DNA of 57,424 bases from Comamonadaceae bacterium (GCA_027491035.1 JAIXWZ010000204.1:1-57424), one strand, 5' to 3'; shown: positions 6,594 through 19,442, counted from the stretch's first letter. Made by a program: numbers and translations. The notes: generated from the sequence alone by a model not told the origin.

Positions 6594-8928
6594 ACAAGGC
6601 GCGCAAGACGTTCTCTGGCGTGGCCGGGGCCACCAGATGCACCGGCTGCCCGGCCGGCCGGGTGGCGGCCACGGCGTCGCGCAAGGCCTCGAACACGCTG
6701 ATGGCCAGCATGAAGGGCGGCTCACCCACCGCCTTGGAGCCGTGCACATTGTCTTCACGGTTGGGCTCGGGCCAGAAGTCGACCACCAGGTGCTCGGGCA
6801 CATCGCCAGTGGCTGGGATCTTGTAGGTGCTCGGGGCGTGCGTGGTGAGCTTGCCCTGGGCATTCCAGACCAGCTGCTCAGTGGTCAGCCAGCCCATGCC
6901 CTGAACGAAGCCGCCCTCAACCTGACCGCGATCAATGGCCGGGTTGATGCTGTTGCCCACATCGTGCAGGATGTCGACCTTGAGCACCCGGCTCTCGCCG
7001 GTCAGCGTGTCGATCGCCACCTCGGTGCAGGCGGCGCCATAAGCAAAGTAGTAAAACGGCCGGCCGGTCAGCGTGGTCTTGTCGTAGTGAATCTTGGGCG
7101 TGCGGTAAAAGCCGTCGCTCCAGAGCTGGATGCGGTTGGCATAGGCCTGGCGCACCACCTCGGTGAAGTGACGCGCTTGCTTGGGGCTGTGGATCTGCCC
7201 GCCAGAAAACGTGATGGCGCCGGCGCCGCAGCCGTCGAGCCCGGCGACAAACTGCGCCAGGCTGGAGCGCACCTGCGCGGCCGCGTACTGCGCCGCCCGC
7301 GCATTGAGGTCGGTGCCAGCCGAGGCCGCAGTGGCCGAGGCATTGGGCACCTTGCTGGTGTCGCTGGCGGTCACCAGCACCTGGCCAAGCGGCACGCCCA
7401 ACTCGTCGGCCACCACCTGGGCCACCTTGGTGTGCAGGCCCTGGCCCATCTCCGTGCCGCCGTGATTGACCTGCACGCTGCCGTCGGTGTAGACATGCAC
7501 CAGGGCGCCGGCCTGGTTGAACAAGGTGGCGGTAAAGGAGATGCCAAATTTGACCGGCGTGATCGCGATGCCGCGCTTGATCACCGCGCTTGCGGCATTG
7601 AAGCGGGCCAGCTCCTGGCGGCGCTGCGCGTATCGGCTGCTGCGCGCCAGCGTGTCGACCAAGGGCTCGAGGATGTTGTCCTCCACCTTCATCTGGTAGT
7701 GGGTGACATCGCGGCTGCCAATGCCGTAGAAGTTGCGCCTGCGCACGTCCAGCGGATCGAGTCCGAGGCGGCGGGCGATGTCACCCATGATGGCCTCGAT
7801 CACGATCATGCCCTGTGGCCCGCCAAAGCCGCGAAAGGCGGTCTGGCTCTGCAGATGGGTCTTGCAGCGGTGCGAGACGATCTCCACGTCGGACAAAAAG
7901 TAGGCGTTGTCGGCATGAAAGACGGCGCGATCGGCCACCGGCCCGCTGAGGTCGGCCGAGAAGCCGCAATTGGCCGCCATCATGAGCTTGAGGCCCAGAA
8001 TCAGGCCGCTGTCATCAAAGCCCACCTCGTAGTCGTATTCGAAAGGGTGGCGCTTGCCGGTGATGAGAAAGTCATCGTCGCGATCGAGCCGCAGCTTGAC
8101 CGGTCGCTGAAACTTTTGCGCGGCCAGGCAGGCCCAGACCGCCATGTGGCCGGCCTGCGTTTCCTTGCCACCAAAACCGCCGCCCATGCGGCGGCACTGC
8201 ACCGTCACGCGGTGGCTGTCGATGCCCAGGGCATGGGCGATCCAGTGCTGCACCTCGCCCGGGTGCTGGGTGCTCGAATGCACCAGGTACTGGCCCTGCT
8301 CCTGCGGCAGGGCATAGGCGATCTGGCCCTCCAGATAAAAGTGCTCCTGTCCGCCGACCTCAAGGCAGCCGCTGAGCCGGTGCGCAGCATGCGCAATGCC
8401 AGCCTCGGGCTCGCCGCGCCGCACCGTGACCGGCGGCAGCACCTGGCTGCGCTCGGCCAGCGCCTGACGCACCGTCAAGATGGCCGGCAGCGGCTCGATG
8501 TCGAGCTGCACGCGGCGCGCAGCCTTGCGCGCTGCCATGACGCTGTCGGCCACCACCAGGGCCACAACCTGTCCGATGTGCTCGACCTTGTCGCCCGCCA
8601 AAATGGGCTCGTCATGGGCGTAGGTGGCCAGCAGCCGATCACCGGCAATGTCGGCGGCGCGCACCCATCCCACCACGCCGGGCATGGCCAGGGCCGCGCT
8701 GCCGTCCAGACCCCGCAGCCGGCCGTGGGCCACGTTGGACATCACCGGCGCGGCGTAGAGCGTGCCCTTGAGCTCGGCCATGTCATCCACATACGGGGCC
8801 AAGCCCTGCACCTGGGCCCGCGCGCTTTCGTGCGCGTGTGAGGCGCCCGCTGCCGGTTGCAAGGGCACTGATTGAGCGAGCGACGGTTCACAAGTCTGCA
8901 CCTGCGGGTCAAGAGCCGGCGCGTTCAT
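6589..8928 (-). CDS. xdhB: Xanthine dehydrogenase, molybdopterin-binding large subunit XdhB
   Basis: XdhB carries the molybdenum site that oxidises hypoxanthine to xanthine and xanthine to urate. The product has 779 residues, normal for the bacterial two-subunit enzyme of Rhodobacter type. Visible motifs: GGGFGGKETQAG (Moco contact), TAFRGFGGPQGM with the substrate-binding Arg, ASAGTDLNARAAQ, and KAVGEPPFMLAIS holding the catalytic Glu at about residue 736. The start ATG overlaps the xdhA stop by four bases (ATGA), so the subunits are translationally coupled. The stop codon lies within a REP-like repeat. It is transcribed toward puuD; maturation depends on XdhC encoded at 4145-5026. Confidence 0.96.
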   Translation of the reverse strand: MNAPALDPQVQTCEPSLAQSVPLQPAAGASHAHESARAQVQGLAPYVDDMAELKGTLYAAPVMSNVAHGRLRGLDGSAALAMPGVVGWVRAADIAGDRLLATYAHDEPILAGDKVEHIGQVVALVVADSVMAARKAARRVQLDIEPLPAILTVRQALAERSQVLPPVTVRRGEPEAGIAHAAHRLSGCLEVGGQEHFYLEGQIAYALPQEQGQYLVHSSTQHPGEVQHWIAHALGIDSHRVTVQCRRMGGGFGGKETQAGHMAVWACLAAQKFQRPVKLRLDRDDDFLITGKRHPFEYDYEVGFDDSGLILGLKLMMAANCGFSADLSGPVADRAVFHADNAYFLSDVEIVSHRCKTHLQSQTAFRGFGGPQGMIVIEAIMGDIARRLGLDPLDVRRRNFYGIGSRDVTHYQMKVEDNILEPLVDTLARSSRYAQRRQELARFNAASAVIKRGIAITPVKFGISFTATLFNQAGALVHVYTDGSVQVNHGGTEMGQGLHTKVAQVVADELGVPLGQVLVTASDTSKVPNASATAASAGTDLNARAAQYAAAQVRSSLAQFVAGLDGCGAGAITFSGGQIHSPKQARHFTEVVRQAYANRIQLWSDGFYRTPKIHYDKTTLTGRPFYYFAYGAACTEVAIDTLTGESRVLKVDILHDVGNSINPAIDRGQVEGGFVQGMGWLTTEQLVWNAQGKLTTHAPSTYKIPATGDVPEHLVVDFWPEPNREDNVHGSKAVGEPPFMLAISVFEALRDAVAATRPAGQPVHLVAPATPENVLRALS

Positions 8929-10415
8929 GCCAAAACTCCGGGGTGGACCGATTCCAGGTTGATCTCTTCATGCCCCTGGGTCTGCAGCCACAGGCGCTCA
9001 AGCAGATTGCCCAGCACCTGGCGCCGATAAGCGGCAGAAGCGCGCATGTCGGAGATGGGTTCAAACTCCGCGCGCAGCGCCGCGATGACCTGCTCCAGTG
9101 TCTGCCGGTTCCAGGGCTGACCCAGCAGGGCCGCTTCGGTCTTGCGCGCGCGCACCGGCGTGGCCGCCACACCGCCGACACCGATGGAGACCTGGGCGAC
9201 CCGATCGTCCTGCAGTTTCAAGACAAGGGCCAGGCACAGCGCCGAAATATCGTCGTCGTAGCGCTTGGAGATCTTGTAAGCGCGCAGCCAGTGGCCCGGC
9301 ACTGCCGGCGGCAGCGGCACATCGATATAGGCCAGCAATTCATCGGCAGCGAGCTTGTTTTTGCGGTAGCCGCTGTAGAAGTCTTCCACCGGCATCTGGC
9401 GCTCGCCGCGCACGCTGGCCAACACCACCCGGGCGCCCAGGGCAATGAGCAGGGGCATGGAATCGCCGATCGGCGAGCCGTTGGCCACATTGCCGCCCAG
9501 CGTGCCCGAGTTGCGCACCGGCAGACCCGCAAACCGCGCGGCAAAGGGTTCGAGCTGAGGCCAGCGCTGACACAAGGCGCCGTAGGCTTCCTGCAAGGTC
9601 ACGGCCGCACCGATGCGCATGACCGCACCCAGGGTGCGCACGCGGCGCAGCTCGGCCACCCGGCTCAGGTCGAGCACCTGGGCAAACTCCTGATGGCCCT
9701 TGGTCACCCACAGCCCTACATCGGTGCAGCCGGCCACCACCTGGGCCTGCGGGTAGCGCTCGCGCAGGCGCAGCAGTTGATCAAGGCCCAGCGGCTGCAG
9801 GTAGGCCCCGCCCTCAGCCGGCTGCGGCGAGATCTGCTGCAGAGCCTCGCAGACCGCTGCCCGATCGAGCCGCACCGCAGGCAGCGTCCCCATCTCGGTG
9901 GCCGCCTCCAGGATGGGCCGATAGCCGGTGCAGCGACACAAATTGCCCGACAAAGCCTGCTGTGCCTGCTCGCGCGTGAGCCGCTCGCCCGGCTCACTGC
10001 GCTCGTAGAGGGCAAACAAACTCATCACGAAGCCGGGGGTGCAAAAGCCGCACTGACTGGCGTGGGTCTGCACCAAGGCCTGCTGCACCGGATGCAACTG
10101 CCCCTGGGCCACCCCGATCAAGGGGTCGGCCACCAGGTCTTCAACCGTCCACAGAGCCAGCCCGTCGACCGAATGGGCCAAGCGGATGCAGCTGTTGATG
10201 GCTCGCAGCTGCAGCTGGCCGGCCGCATCGCGCTCGCCCAGCACCACGGTGCAGGCCCCGCAGTCGCCCTCGCCACAGCCCTCCTTGGTCCCGGTACAGG
10301 CGAGGTCTTCGCGCAAGACCTCGAGCAAGGTGCGCTGCGGTGGTACATTGCGCAGCGTGACGGGCTGCCCACGCCGCAGGAAACGGATCGTCTGGGTCGA
10401 TGGCTGGACGGTCAT
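8925..10415 (-). CDS. xdhA: Xanthine dehydrogenase, iron-sulfur/FAD small subunit XdhA
   Basis: XdhA passes electrons from the molybdenum site through two 2Fe-2S clusters to FAD and NAD. The 496-residue product begins with a plant-type ferredoxin domain (TKEGCGEGDCGACTV, near residues 43-57), followed by the second cluster domain (CGFCTPGFVMSL and GNLCRCTGYRPI), then the FAD domain with NSGTLGGNVANGSPIGD. The ATG at 10415 is preferred because MTVQPSTQTIRFLRRG fits the family; a GTG two codons upstream is also in frame. Neither has a strong ribosome-binding site. It is divergent from the BMP-importer operon across a 142-base gap, so uptake and oxidation could share one control region. Confidence 0.96.
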   Translation of the reverse strand: MTVQPSTQTIRFLRRGQPVTLRNVPPQRTLLEVLREDLACTGTKEGCGEGDCGACTVVLGERDAAGQLQLRAINSCIRLAHSVDGLALWTVEDLVADPLIGVAQGQLHPVQQALVQTHASQCGFCTPGFVMSLFALYERSEPGERLTREQAQQALSGNLCRCTGYRPILEAATEMGTLPAVRLDRAAVCEALQQISPQPAEGGAYLQPLGLDQLLRLRERYPQAQVVAGCTDVGLWVTKGHQEFAQVLDLSRVAELRRVRTLGAVMRIGAAVTLQEAYGALCQRWPQLEPFAARFAGLPVRNSGTLGGNVANGSPIGDSMPLLIALGARVVLASVRGERQMPVEDFYSGYRKNKLAADELLAYIDVPLPPAVPGHWLRAYKISKRYDDDISALCLALVLKLQDDRVAQVSIGVGGVAATPVRARKTEAALLGQPWNRQTLEQVIAALRAEFEPISDMRASAAYRRQVLGNLLERLWLQTQGHEEINLESVHPGVLA

Positions 10416-10557
10416 GTACACAAAGCGGTGGAGATGGACACCACAGCATCATAAGGATGTTCGGATCGGTTGCACGCATGAGCCCCTATCAAGAAACCGG
10501 CTGTTTTGAGCGCCCTCGTTCTGCGCCAGGGCTGCGCACGCCCAGGAGGACGCAAGC

Positions 10558-12141
10558 ATGAACAGCCCCGCTGAGCCGGTGCGCCTGTCGCTGCAAGGCA
10601 TCACCAAACGCTACCCCTCGGTGGTGGCCAACGACCGGGTCGATCTTGAAGTGCTGCCTGGCCAGGCCCACGCGGTGCTGGGCGAAAACGGCGCCGGCAA
10701 GTCAACCCTGATGAAGATCATCTACGGCGCCGTCAAGCCCGATGAGGGGCAGATCCGCTACAACGGGCAGCCGGTACAAATTCGCAACCCGCAGCAGGCT
10801 CGGGCCCTGGGCATCAGCATGGTGTTTCAGCATTTCAGCCTGTTTGACACCCTGACCGTGGCCGAAAACGTGTGGCTGGGGCTGGACAAGTCGCTGACCT
10901 TGCAGCAAGTGCGCCAGGGCATCGAGGCCAAGGCCGGCGAGTACGGGCTGGAGATCGCGCCGGACCGGCCGGTGCACACGCTCAGCGTGGGCGAGATGCA
11001 GCGGGTGGAAATCATCCGCGCCCTGCTGACCCAGCCGCAATTGCTGATCCTCGATGAGCCGACCTCGGTGCTCACGCCGCAGGCAGTCGAAAAGCTCTTT
11101 GCGGTGCTTAGGCAATTGGTCGAGCAAGGCTGCAGCGTGCTCTACATCAGCCACAAGCTCCATGAAATCCGCGCCCTGTGCGCGGCCTGCACCGTGCTGC
11201 GGGGCGGGCGCGTCACCGGCCTGTGCGATCCGCGCGAGGAGTCCAACGCCTCGCTCAGCCGCATGATGATCGGCGCAGAGCCGCCGCCGCTGCAGGTGCA
11301 CGCGCGCCCGGTCAGCCCTGCGGTGCTGTCGGTGCGCGGGCTCAGTCTGCCCAAGGCCGAACCCTTTGGCGTCGACCTCGACCAAATCAGCCTGCAAGTG
11401 CGCGGCGGCGAGGTGGTGGGCATCGCCGGTGTCTCGGGCAATGGCCAGCGCGAACTGATGTGGGCGCTCTCGGGCGAAGACGCGCGCCGGCCAGGGCAGG
11501 CCTGCACCTTGGAGTTGCAGGGACGCGATATCGCCGGGCTCGGACCCGTCGCCCGTCGCCGGCTGGGCCTGCACTTCGTGCCTGAAGAGCGGCTCGGTCG
11601 CGGCGCGGTGCCCTCCATGAGCCTGGCGCACAACCTGCTGCTCACCCGCAGCGAGTCGCTGGGTGCCGGCGGCTGGATCCGCACTGGCGCGCTGGCCGAG
11701 CAGGCGCGCGGATTGATTGAGCGCTTTCGGGTCAAGGCCGGCGGGCCGCAGGCGCTGGCGCAGTCGCTGTCGGGGGGCAACTTGCAAAAGTTCATCGTCG
11801 GCCGCGAGATCGAGGCGCGGCCCAAGATGCTCATCGTCTCGCAGCCCACCTGGGGCGTCGACGTCGGCGCCGCAGCGCAAATCCGCAGCGAGATCCTGGC
11901 TCTGGCCGATGCGGGCTGCGCGGTGCTGGTGGTCAGCGAGGAGCTCGACGAATTGTTCGAAATCTGCGACCGACTGCATGTGATTGCCAAAGGGCGGCTG
12001 TCGCCCTCGATCGCGCGCGAGCAGGCCAACGTCGAGCGCATTGGCGAATGGATGAGCGGGCTGTGGCCGCAGGCCGGCAACGCTGATGAGGGCGCCAAGC
12101 CCAACGCAGCAGCGTCAGGGGGGCACCATGCTCAGGCTTGA
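10558..12141 (+). CDS. ABC transporter ATP-binding protein, BMP/nucleoside-uptake type
   Basis: This 527-residue protein is a double ATPase of the RbsA-like class that pairs with BMP-family binding proteins. The first half has Walker A GENGAGKST, signature LSVGEMQRVE and Walker B LLILDEPTSVL. The second half has a degenerate Walker A (GVSGNGQREL), signature LSGGNLQKFIVGRE and IVSQPTWGVD, where the usual D-E-P is replaced, as in other members. An AGGAGG ribosome-binding site at 10542-10547 supports the ATG. Two permease genes and a BMP lipoprotein gene follow directly with overlaps. Next to xdhAB and an adenine deaminase, the cargo is most likely a purine base or nucleoside, although BMP importers can also carry riboflavin or other nucleosides. 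Confidence 0.9.
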   Translation: MNSPAEPVRLSLQGITKRYPSVVANDRVDLEVLPGQAHAVLGENGAGKSTLMKIIYGAVKPDEGQIRYNGQPVQIRNPQQARALGISMVFQHFSLFDTLTVAENVWLGLDKSLTLQQVRQGIEAKAGEYGLEIAPDRPVHTLSVGEMQRVEIIRALLTQPQLLILDEPTSVLTPQAVEKLFAVLRQLVEQGCSVLYISHKLHEIRALCAACTVLRGGRVTGLCDPREESNASLSRMMIGAEPPPLQVHARPVSPAVLSVRGLSLPKAEPFGVDLDQISLQVRGGEVVGIAGVSGNGQRELMWALSGEDARRPGQACTLELQGRDIAGLGPVARRRLGLHFVPEERLGRGAVPSMSLAHNLLLTRSESLGAGGWIRTGALAEQARGLIERFRVKAGGPQALAQSLSGGNLQKFIVGREIEARPKMLIVSQPTWGVDVGAAAQIRSEILALADAGCAVLVVSEELDELFEICDRLHVIAKGRLSPSIAREQANVERIGEWMSGLWPQAGNADEGAKPNAAASGGHHAQA

Positions 12142-13195
12142 GCCACGCCCCGGCGCCTCGCGCCTGTGGACCTATGCCTCGCCGCTGCTGGCCATTGCGC
12201 TGACCGTGGGCCTGGGTGTGCTGATTTTTCTGGCGCTGGACAAGGACCCGGTGCGCGCGCTGCAAATGTTCTTCTGGGAGCCGCTCAAATCCAAATACGC
12301 CATCGGCGAGCTGATGGTCAAGGCCACGCCCCTGCTGCTCATTGCGCTGGGGCTGTCGCTGTGCTTTCGCTCCAATGTGTGGAACATTGGCGCCGAGGGG
12401 CAGTTCGTCATTGGCGCGGTGTGCGCCGGCGGCGTCGCCCTGCTGGCGAGCAAAGACACCGGCGGCTGGATCGTTGCGGCCCTGCTGCTGGCCGGCGTGC
12501 TCGGCGGCATGGCCTGGGCGGGCCTGACCGCGCTGCTGCGCGACCGCTTCAATGCCAACGAGATTCTGGTCAGCCTGATGCTGGTCTATGTGGCCATCAT
12601 GGTGCTCACCTACATGGTGCACGGCCCCTGGAAAGACCCGGCAGGCTTTAACTTTCCGCAAAGCAAGACCTTCGAGGCCGTCACCAAGATCCCGCGGCTG
12701 ATGAGCGGCTCGCGCGCCAATATCGGCGTGATGCTGGCTCTGGCCGGGGCGGTGGTGCTGTGGATCTACCTGTTTCGCACACGGGCGGGCTTTGCCCAGC
12801 AAGTCGGCGGCCTGGCACCTGCGGCGGCGCGCTACGCCGGCTTTTCCTCGCGGCGCGCGCTGTGGGTCGCCTTGCTGGTCTCCGGTGGCACGGCGGGCCT
12901 GGCCGGCGCGTTGGAGGTGGCCGGACCGATCGGGCAGCTCACGCCCTACGTGCCCGCAGGCTACGGCTTTGCCGCCATCATCGTGGCCTTTGTCGGGCGC
13001 CTGCATCCGGGCGGCATGGTGCTGTCAGCGATCTTGATGAGCATGTTCTACATCGGCGGCGAGCTGGCCCAATCGCGCATGGGGCTGCCGCGCTCGATCA
13101 CCGGCGTGTTCCAGGGCCTGCTGCTGTTTTGCCTGCTGGCCTGCGACACGCTGGTGGCCTACCGCCTGCGCTGGATACCAAAAGGGGGCCGCTGA
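12128..13195 (+). CDS. ABC transporter permease 1, BMP-type nucleoside/purine importer
   Basis: A 355-residue, strongly hydrophobic permease of the BPD_transp_2 family with about eight to ten membrane helices. Recognisable family segments are LSLCFRSNVWNIGAEGQFVIGA, here seen as SNVWNIGAEGQ, then NEILVSLMLVYVA and GYGFAAIIVAFVGRLHPGG. The ATG at 12128 overlaps the ATPase gene by 14 bases and is preceded by a purine-rich agggggg; an in-frame ATG at 12086 would add 14 polar residues and is less likely. The gene ends in a TGATG overlap with the second permease, so the pair is translationally coupled. The two permeases would form the membrane channel for the importer. Confidence 0.92.
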   Translation: MLRLEPRPGASRLWTYASPLLAIALTVGLGVLIFLALDKDPVRALQMFFWEPLKSKYAIGELMVKATPLLLIALGLSLCFRSNVWNIGAEGQFVIGAVCAGGVALLASKDTGGWIVAALLLAGVLGGMAWAGLTALLRDRFNANEILVSLMLVYVAIMVLTYMVHGPWKDPAGFNFPQSKTFEAVTKIPRLMSGSRANIGVMLALAGAVVLWIYLFRTRAGFAQQVGGLAPAAARYAGFSSRRALWVALLVSGGTAGLAGALEVAGPIGQLTPYVPAGYGFAAIIVAFVGRLHPGGMVLSAILMSMFYIGGELAQSRMGLPRSITGVFQGLLLFCLLACDTLVAYRLRWIPKGGR

Positions 13196-14115
13196 TGGAC
13201 ACCTATGCGCTGCTGCTGGCGGCCACGCTCAATGCCGGCACCGTGCTGGCCCTGGCCGCCCTGGGGCTGTTGATCAACGAGAAGGCCGGCGTGGTCAATC
13301 TGGGCGCCGAAGGCATGATGCTGTGCGCGGCCATCGCCGGCTTTGCCGCCGTGGTCCACACCGGCAGCGATCTGGCCGGCTTTGCTGCGGGCATGGCCGC
13401 CGGTGCTGCGCTGGCAGCGGTTTTTGGCGTGCTGGTGATCTGGCTGGGCACCAACCAGTACGCCACCGGCCTGGCGCTGAGCCTGTTTGGCGTCGGCTTT
13501 TCCGCCTTTGTGGGCATCGCCTATACCCAGCAAAAGCTGCCGCAGCGGCCGTCCTTCAGCTGGCCCTTCCTGGGCGACATCGCCTGGCTGGGCCCGGCGC
13601 TGTTTCGCCAGCATCCGGTGGTCTATCTGACCATCGCCATGGCCCTGGCGCTGGTCTGGCTGCTCTACCGAACCCGCACCGGCTTGGTGCTGCGCGCGGT
13701 CGGCGAATCCCCCAATTCGGCGCATGCCCTGGGCTATTCGGTGCGCCGCATCCGCCTGCTCGCCGTCATGGCCGGCGGCGCACTGTGCGGCCTGGCGGGT
13801 GCCTATCTGTCGGTGATCTACACGCCGCTATGGGTCGAAGGCATGGTGGCCGGGCGCGGCTGGATCGCGCTGGCCCTGACCACCTTTGCCACCTGGCGGC
13901 CGGCCCGGGTCTTGCTAGGTGCCTACCTGTTCGGAGGCTTGACCATGCTCCAGTTCCACCTGCAAAGCGCGGGCGTTCAAATCGCCAGCGAGTGGCTGAC
14001 CGCCCTGCCCTATGTGGCCACCATCGTGGTGCTGGTGCTGATCTCTCGCAACCCTACATGGATCCGGGTCAACATGCCGGCCTCATTGGGCAAGCCCTTT
14101 CATCCCGGTTCATAA
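13195..14115 (+). CDS. ABC transporter permease 2, BMP-type nucleoside/purine importer
   Basis: A 306-residue partner permease of the same family. Signature segments are INEKAGVVNLGAEGMM near residues 27-42, TNQYATGLALSLFGVGFSA, RAVGESPNSAHALGYSV and the AGRGWIALALTTFATWRP block before the last helices. The start ATG shares one base with the stop of permease 1 (TGATG). A much longer open frame continues upstream, but it is antiphase to permease 1 and lacks family similarity. The lipoprotein gene starts 48 bases downstream, so all four importer genes are likely one operon. Confidence 0.93.
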   Translation: MDTYALLLAATLNAGTVLALAALGLLINEKAGVVNLGAEGMMLCAAIAGFAAVVHTGSDLAGFAAGMAAGAALAAVFGVLVIWLGTNQYATGLALSLFGVGFSAFVGIAYTQQKLPQRPSFSWPFLGDIAWLGPALFRQHPVVYLTIAMALALVWLLYRTRTGLVLRAVGESPNSAHALGYSVRRIRLLAVMAGGALCGLAGAYLSVIYTPLWVEGMVAGRGWIALALTTFATWRPARVLLGAYLFGGLTMLQFHLQSAGVQIASEWLTALPYVATIVVLVLISRNPTWIRVNMPASLGKPFHPGS

Positions 14116-14163
14116 TCCGCCTTTGCCTTTTCACCCCCTTTTTTAAACCCAGAAGGAATAGAC

Positions 14164-15291
14164 ATGACCCTTGTGTCCAAGCGCTCCGTCCTGAAACTGG
14201 CGGCCCTGAGCACCGTGGCTGCCGCGGTTTTGGTTGGCTGCGGCAAAAAAGAAGAACCCAAGCCAGCCGCTGCGCCCAAGCCCGAGCCGCTCAAGGCCGC
14301 ATGGATTTACGTCGGCCCGGTTGGCGATGCCGGTTGGTCCTTCGCGCACGACCAGGGCCGCAAGGCCGTCGAGGCCAAGTTTGGTGATGCGATCAAGACC
14401 ACCTTTATCGAAAAGGTGCCCGAGGGTGCTGATGCCGAGCGCGTGATTCGTGACCTGGCCCAGCAAGGCAACAAGATCATTTTTGCGACCTCGTTTGGCT
14501 ACATGGAAGCCATGCTCAAAGTGGCGGCCGACTTCCCGGATGTCAAGTTCGAGCACGCCACCGGCTACAAGACCGCGCCCAATATGCGCATCTATGACGC
14601 CAGCTTCTACCAAGACACCTACATGGCCGGCGTGATCGCGGGCAAGATGACCAAGACCAATGTGCTGGGCTTTGTCGGATCTTTCCCGATCGCCGAGGTG
14701 CTGCGCAACATCAACGCCTTCACCCTGGGCGCGCAAAGCGTCAACCCCAAGATCCGGACCAAGGTGGTGTGGGTCAACACCTGGTATGACCCGGGCAAGG
14801 AGAGCGAAGCGGCGCAAAGCCTGATCAACCAGAAGGCCGACGTGCTGCTGCAAAACACCGACTCCACCGCCGTGCTGCAAACGGCCGAGAAGAACGGCAA
14901 ATACGCCTTCGGCTGGGACAGCGACATGAGCAGCTTCGGGCCCAAAGCCCACCTGGGCTCGGCCATCGTCAACTGGGCGCCCTACTACATCAAGGCCATC
15001 GAAGAGGTCAAGGCCGGCACCTGGAAGACCGAGCGCACCGTCTGGGGCGTCAAAGAGGGCCTCAACGATCTGATCAAGATCGCCGACGTGGTGCCCGAGG
15101 ACGCCAAGAAGCGGGTCGATGAAATCAAGGCCGGCCTCAAGGACGGCAGCTTCAACCCCTTCACCGGCCCCGTGGTTGACAACACTGGCAAAGAGCGTCT
15201 GGCCAAAGACCAGAAGGCCGATCAGGCCTGGCTCGACAAGGTCGACTTCTACGTCAAGGGCGTTGAAGGCAAGGTGCCAGCTGGCAAATAA
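14164..15291 (+). CDS. BMP-family substrate-binding lipoprotein
   Basis: The 375-residue product is the periplasmic binding component of the importer. It has a lipoprotein signal (KRSVLKLAALSTVAAAVLVG followed by Cys 26), then a charged, Pro/Lys-rich spacer and the Bmp domain: AWIYVGPVGDAGWSFAHDQG, IIFATSFGYMEAML, ATGYKTAPNMRIYDASFYQD with YMAGVIAG, and DSDMSSFGPKAHLGSAI. Proteins of this family bind nucleosides or purine bases. Coding quality is high and the gene is followed by a strong terminator, which suggests that the importer operon mostly ends here and that the oxygenase-deaminase genes are reached by readthrough or a separate promoter. Confidence 0.93.
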   Translation: MTLVSKRSVLKLAALSTVAAAVLVGCGKKEEPKPAAAPKPEPLKAAWIYVGPVGDAGWSFAHDQGRKAVEAKFGDAIKTTFIEKVPEGADAERVIRDLAQQGNKIIFATSFGYMEAMLKVAADFPDVKFEHATGYKTAPNMRIYDASFYQDTYMAGVIAGKMTKTNVLGFVGSFPIAEVLRNINAFTLGAQSVNPKIRTKVVWVNTWYDPGKESEAAQSLINQKADVLLQNTDSTAVLQTAEKNGKYAFGWDSDMSSFGPKAHLGSAIVNWAPYYIKAIEEVKAGTWKTERTVWGVKEGLNDLIKIADVVPEDAKKRVDEIKAGLKDGSFNPFTGPVVDNTGKERLAKDQKADQAWLDKVDFYVKGVEGKVPAGK

Positions 15292-15307
15292 GCCGACACT
15301 GGCTCCC

Positions 15308-15334
15308 AAAAAGCTGCCTTCGGGCAGCTTTTTT
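15308..15334 (+). terminator. Rho-independent terminator after the BMP lipoprotein gene
   Basis: aaaagctgcc and ggcagctttt form a perfect stem around a TTCG tetraloop, followed by a run of T residues. It begins about 17 bases after the lipoprotein stop and is a textbook intrinsic terminator. The following oxygenase start lies only about 30 bases beyond it, with little room for a promoter. Confidence 0.93.
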
Positions 15335-15363
15335 TTCGTCTTTTTTTCAGCGATGATTCACAG

Positions 15364-18640
<3,277 letters not shown>

Positions 18641-18684
18641 CCGCGCAGCCCGGTCGGTTAAGCGCGCCATGGCATGATGAGGCC

Positions 18685-19311
18685 ATGAGCGCTGCCATGA
18701 ACATCATCGAACTGCCGCTGTTTCCGCTCGACTTGGTGCTGTTTCCGGACGGCCTGCTGCCGCTGCGCATTTTCGAGGTGCGCTACCTCGACATGGTCAA
18801 GCGTTGCCACAAAAGCAGCACCCCGTTTGGCGTGGTGGGCCTGACCGAGGGCGTCGAGGTGCAGCAAACCGGCCAGCGCAGCGAGCGCTTTCACAGCGTC
18901 GGCACGCTGGCGCGCATCGTGGAGCTGAGCTCGCCACAACCGGGCCTGCTGCTCATCCGTTGCCAGGGCGAGAGCCGCTTTTCGGTGCAGCGCAGCGAAA
19001 AACTGCGCCATGGGCTGTGGGTGGCCAACGCCGAGATGCTGCCCGGCGATGCCGAAGTGACGGTGCCGGCCGACCTGCAGCATGTGGCCAACCGCCTCAA
19101 GACCCTGCTCGAACAGTGGCAGGCGCGCGGCCTGCCGTCCGAGCCCCTGCCCCTGCCCCACGCATTTGACGACTGCGGCTGGGTGGCCAACCGCTGGTGC
19201 GAGTTGCTGCCCCTGCCGGTGTCGCTCAAGCAGCAGCTCATGAGCCTGGACAACCCGCTGCTGCGGCTGGAATTGGTGGGCGACCTGCTTGAGCGAAAAG
19301 GCTGGAGCTGA
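18685..19311 (+). CDS. LON peptidase N-terminal (substrate-binding) domain protein
   Basis: A 208-residue stand-alone Lon-N (PUA-like) domain without ATPase or protease parts. The start [20 protein letters not shown] and the following [15 protein letters not shown] are the conserved beginning of this family, and FGVVGLTEG continues it. Residues 1-110 form the beta-rich PUA-like part and the rest a helical bundle. Two ATGs (18685, 18697) are possible; the first is given. The gene stands 131 bases before lysS on the same strand. The cellular role of such short proteins is not established. Confidence 0.88.
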   Translation: MSAAMNIIELPLFPLDLVLFPDGLLPLRIFEVRYLDMVKRCHKSSTPFGVVGLTEGVEVQQTGQRSERFHSVGTLARIVELSSPQPGLLLIRCQGESRFSVQRSEKLRHGLWVANAEMLPGDAEVTVPADLQHVANRLKTLLEQWQARGLPSEPLPLPHAFDDCGWVANRWCELLPLPVSLKQQLMSLDNPLLRLELVGDLLERKGWS

Positions 19312-19442
19312 GCCGTAAAATCGCGGGTTTTGCTGCCCGCACCGCCCGAAACCCCAAGTCGCTCCAAGTCTGTTTGAGCGCACCGGGCCCAGACGCAGCG
19401 CCAACCCCAACGCGCGAGCTCCGCCTCGCGATCGAGCCTCTC

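Noticed and set aside
6637-8841. A 734-codon open frame antisense to xdhB
   Set aside because: It is the shadow of the clear XdhB frame, with no recognisable domain and no ribosome-binding site.
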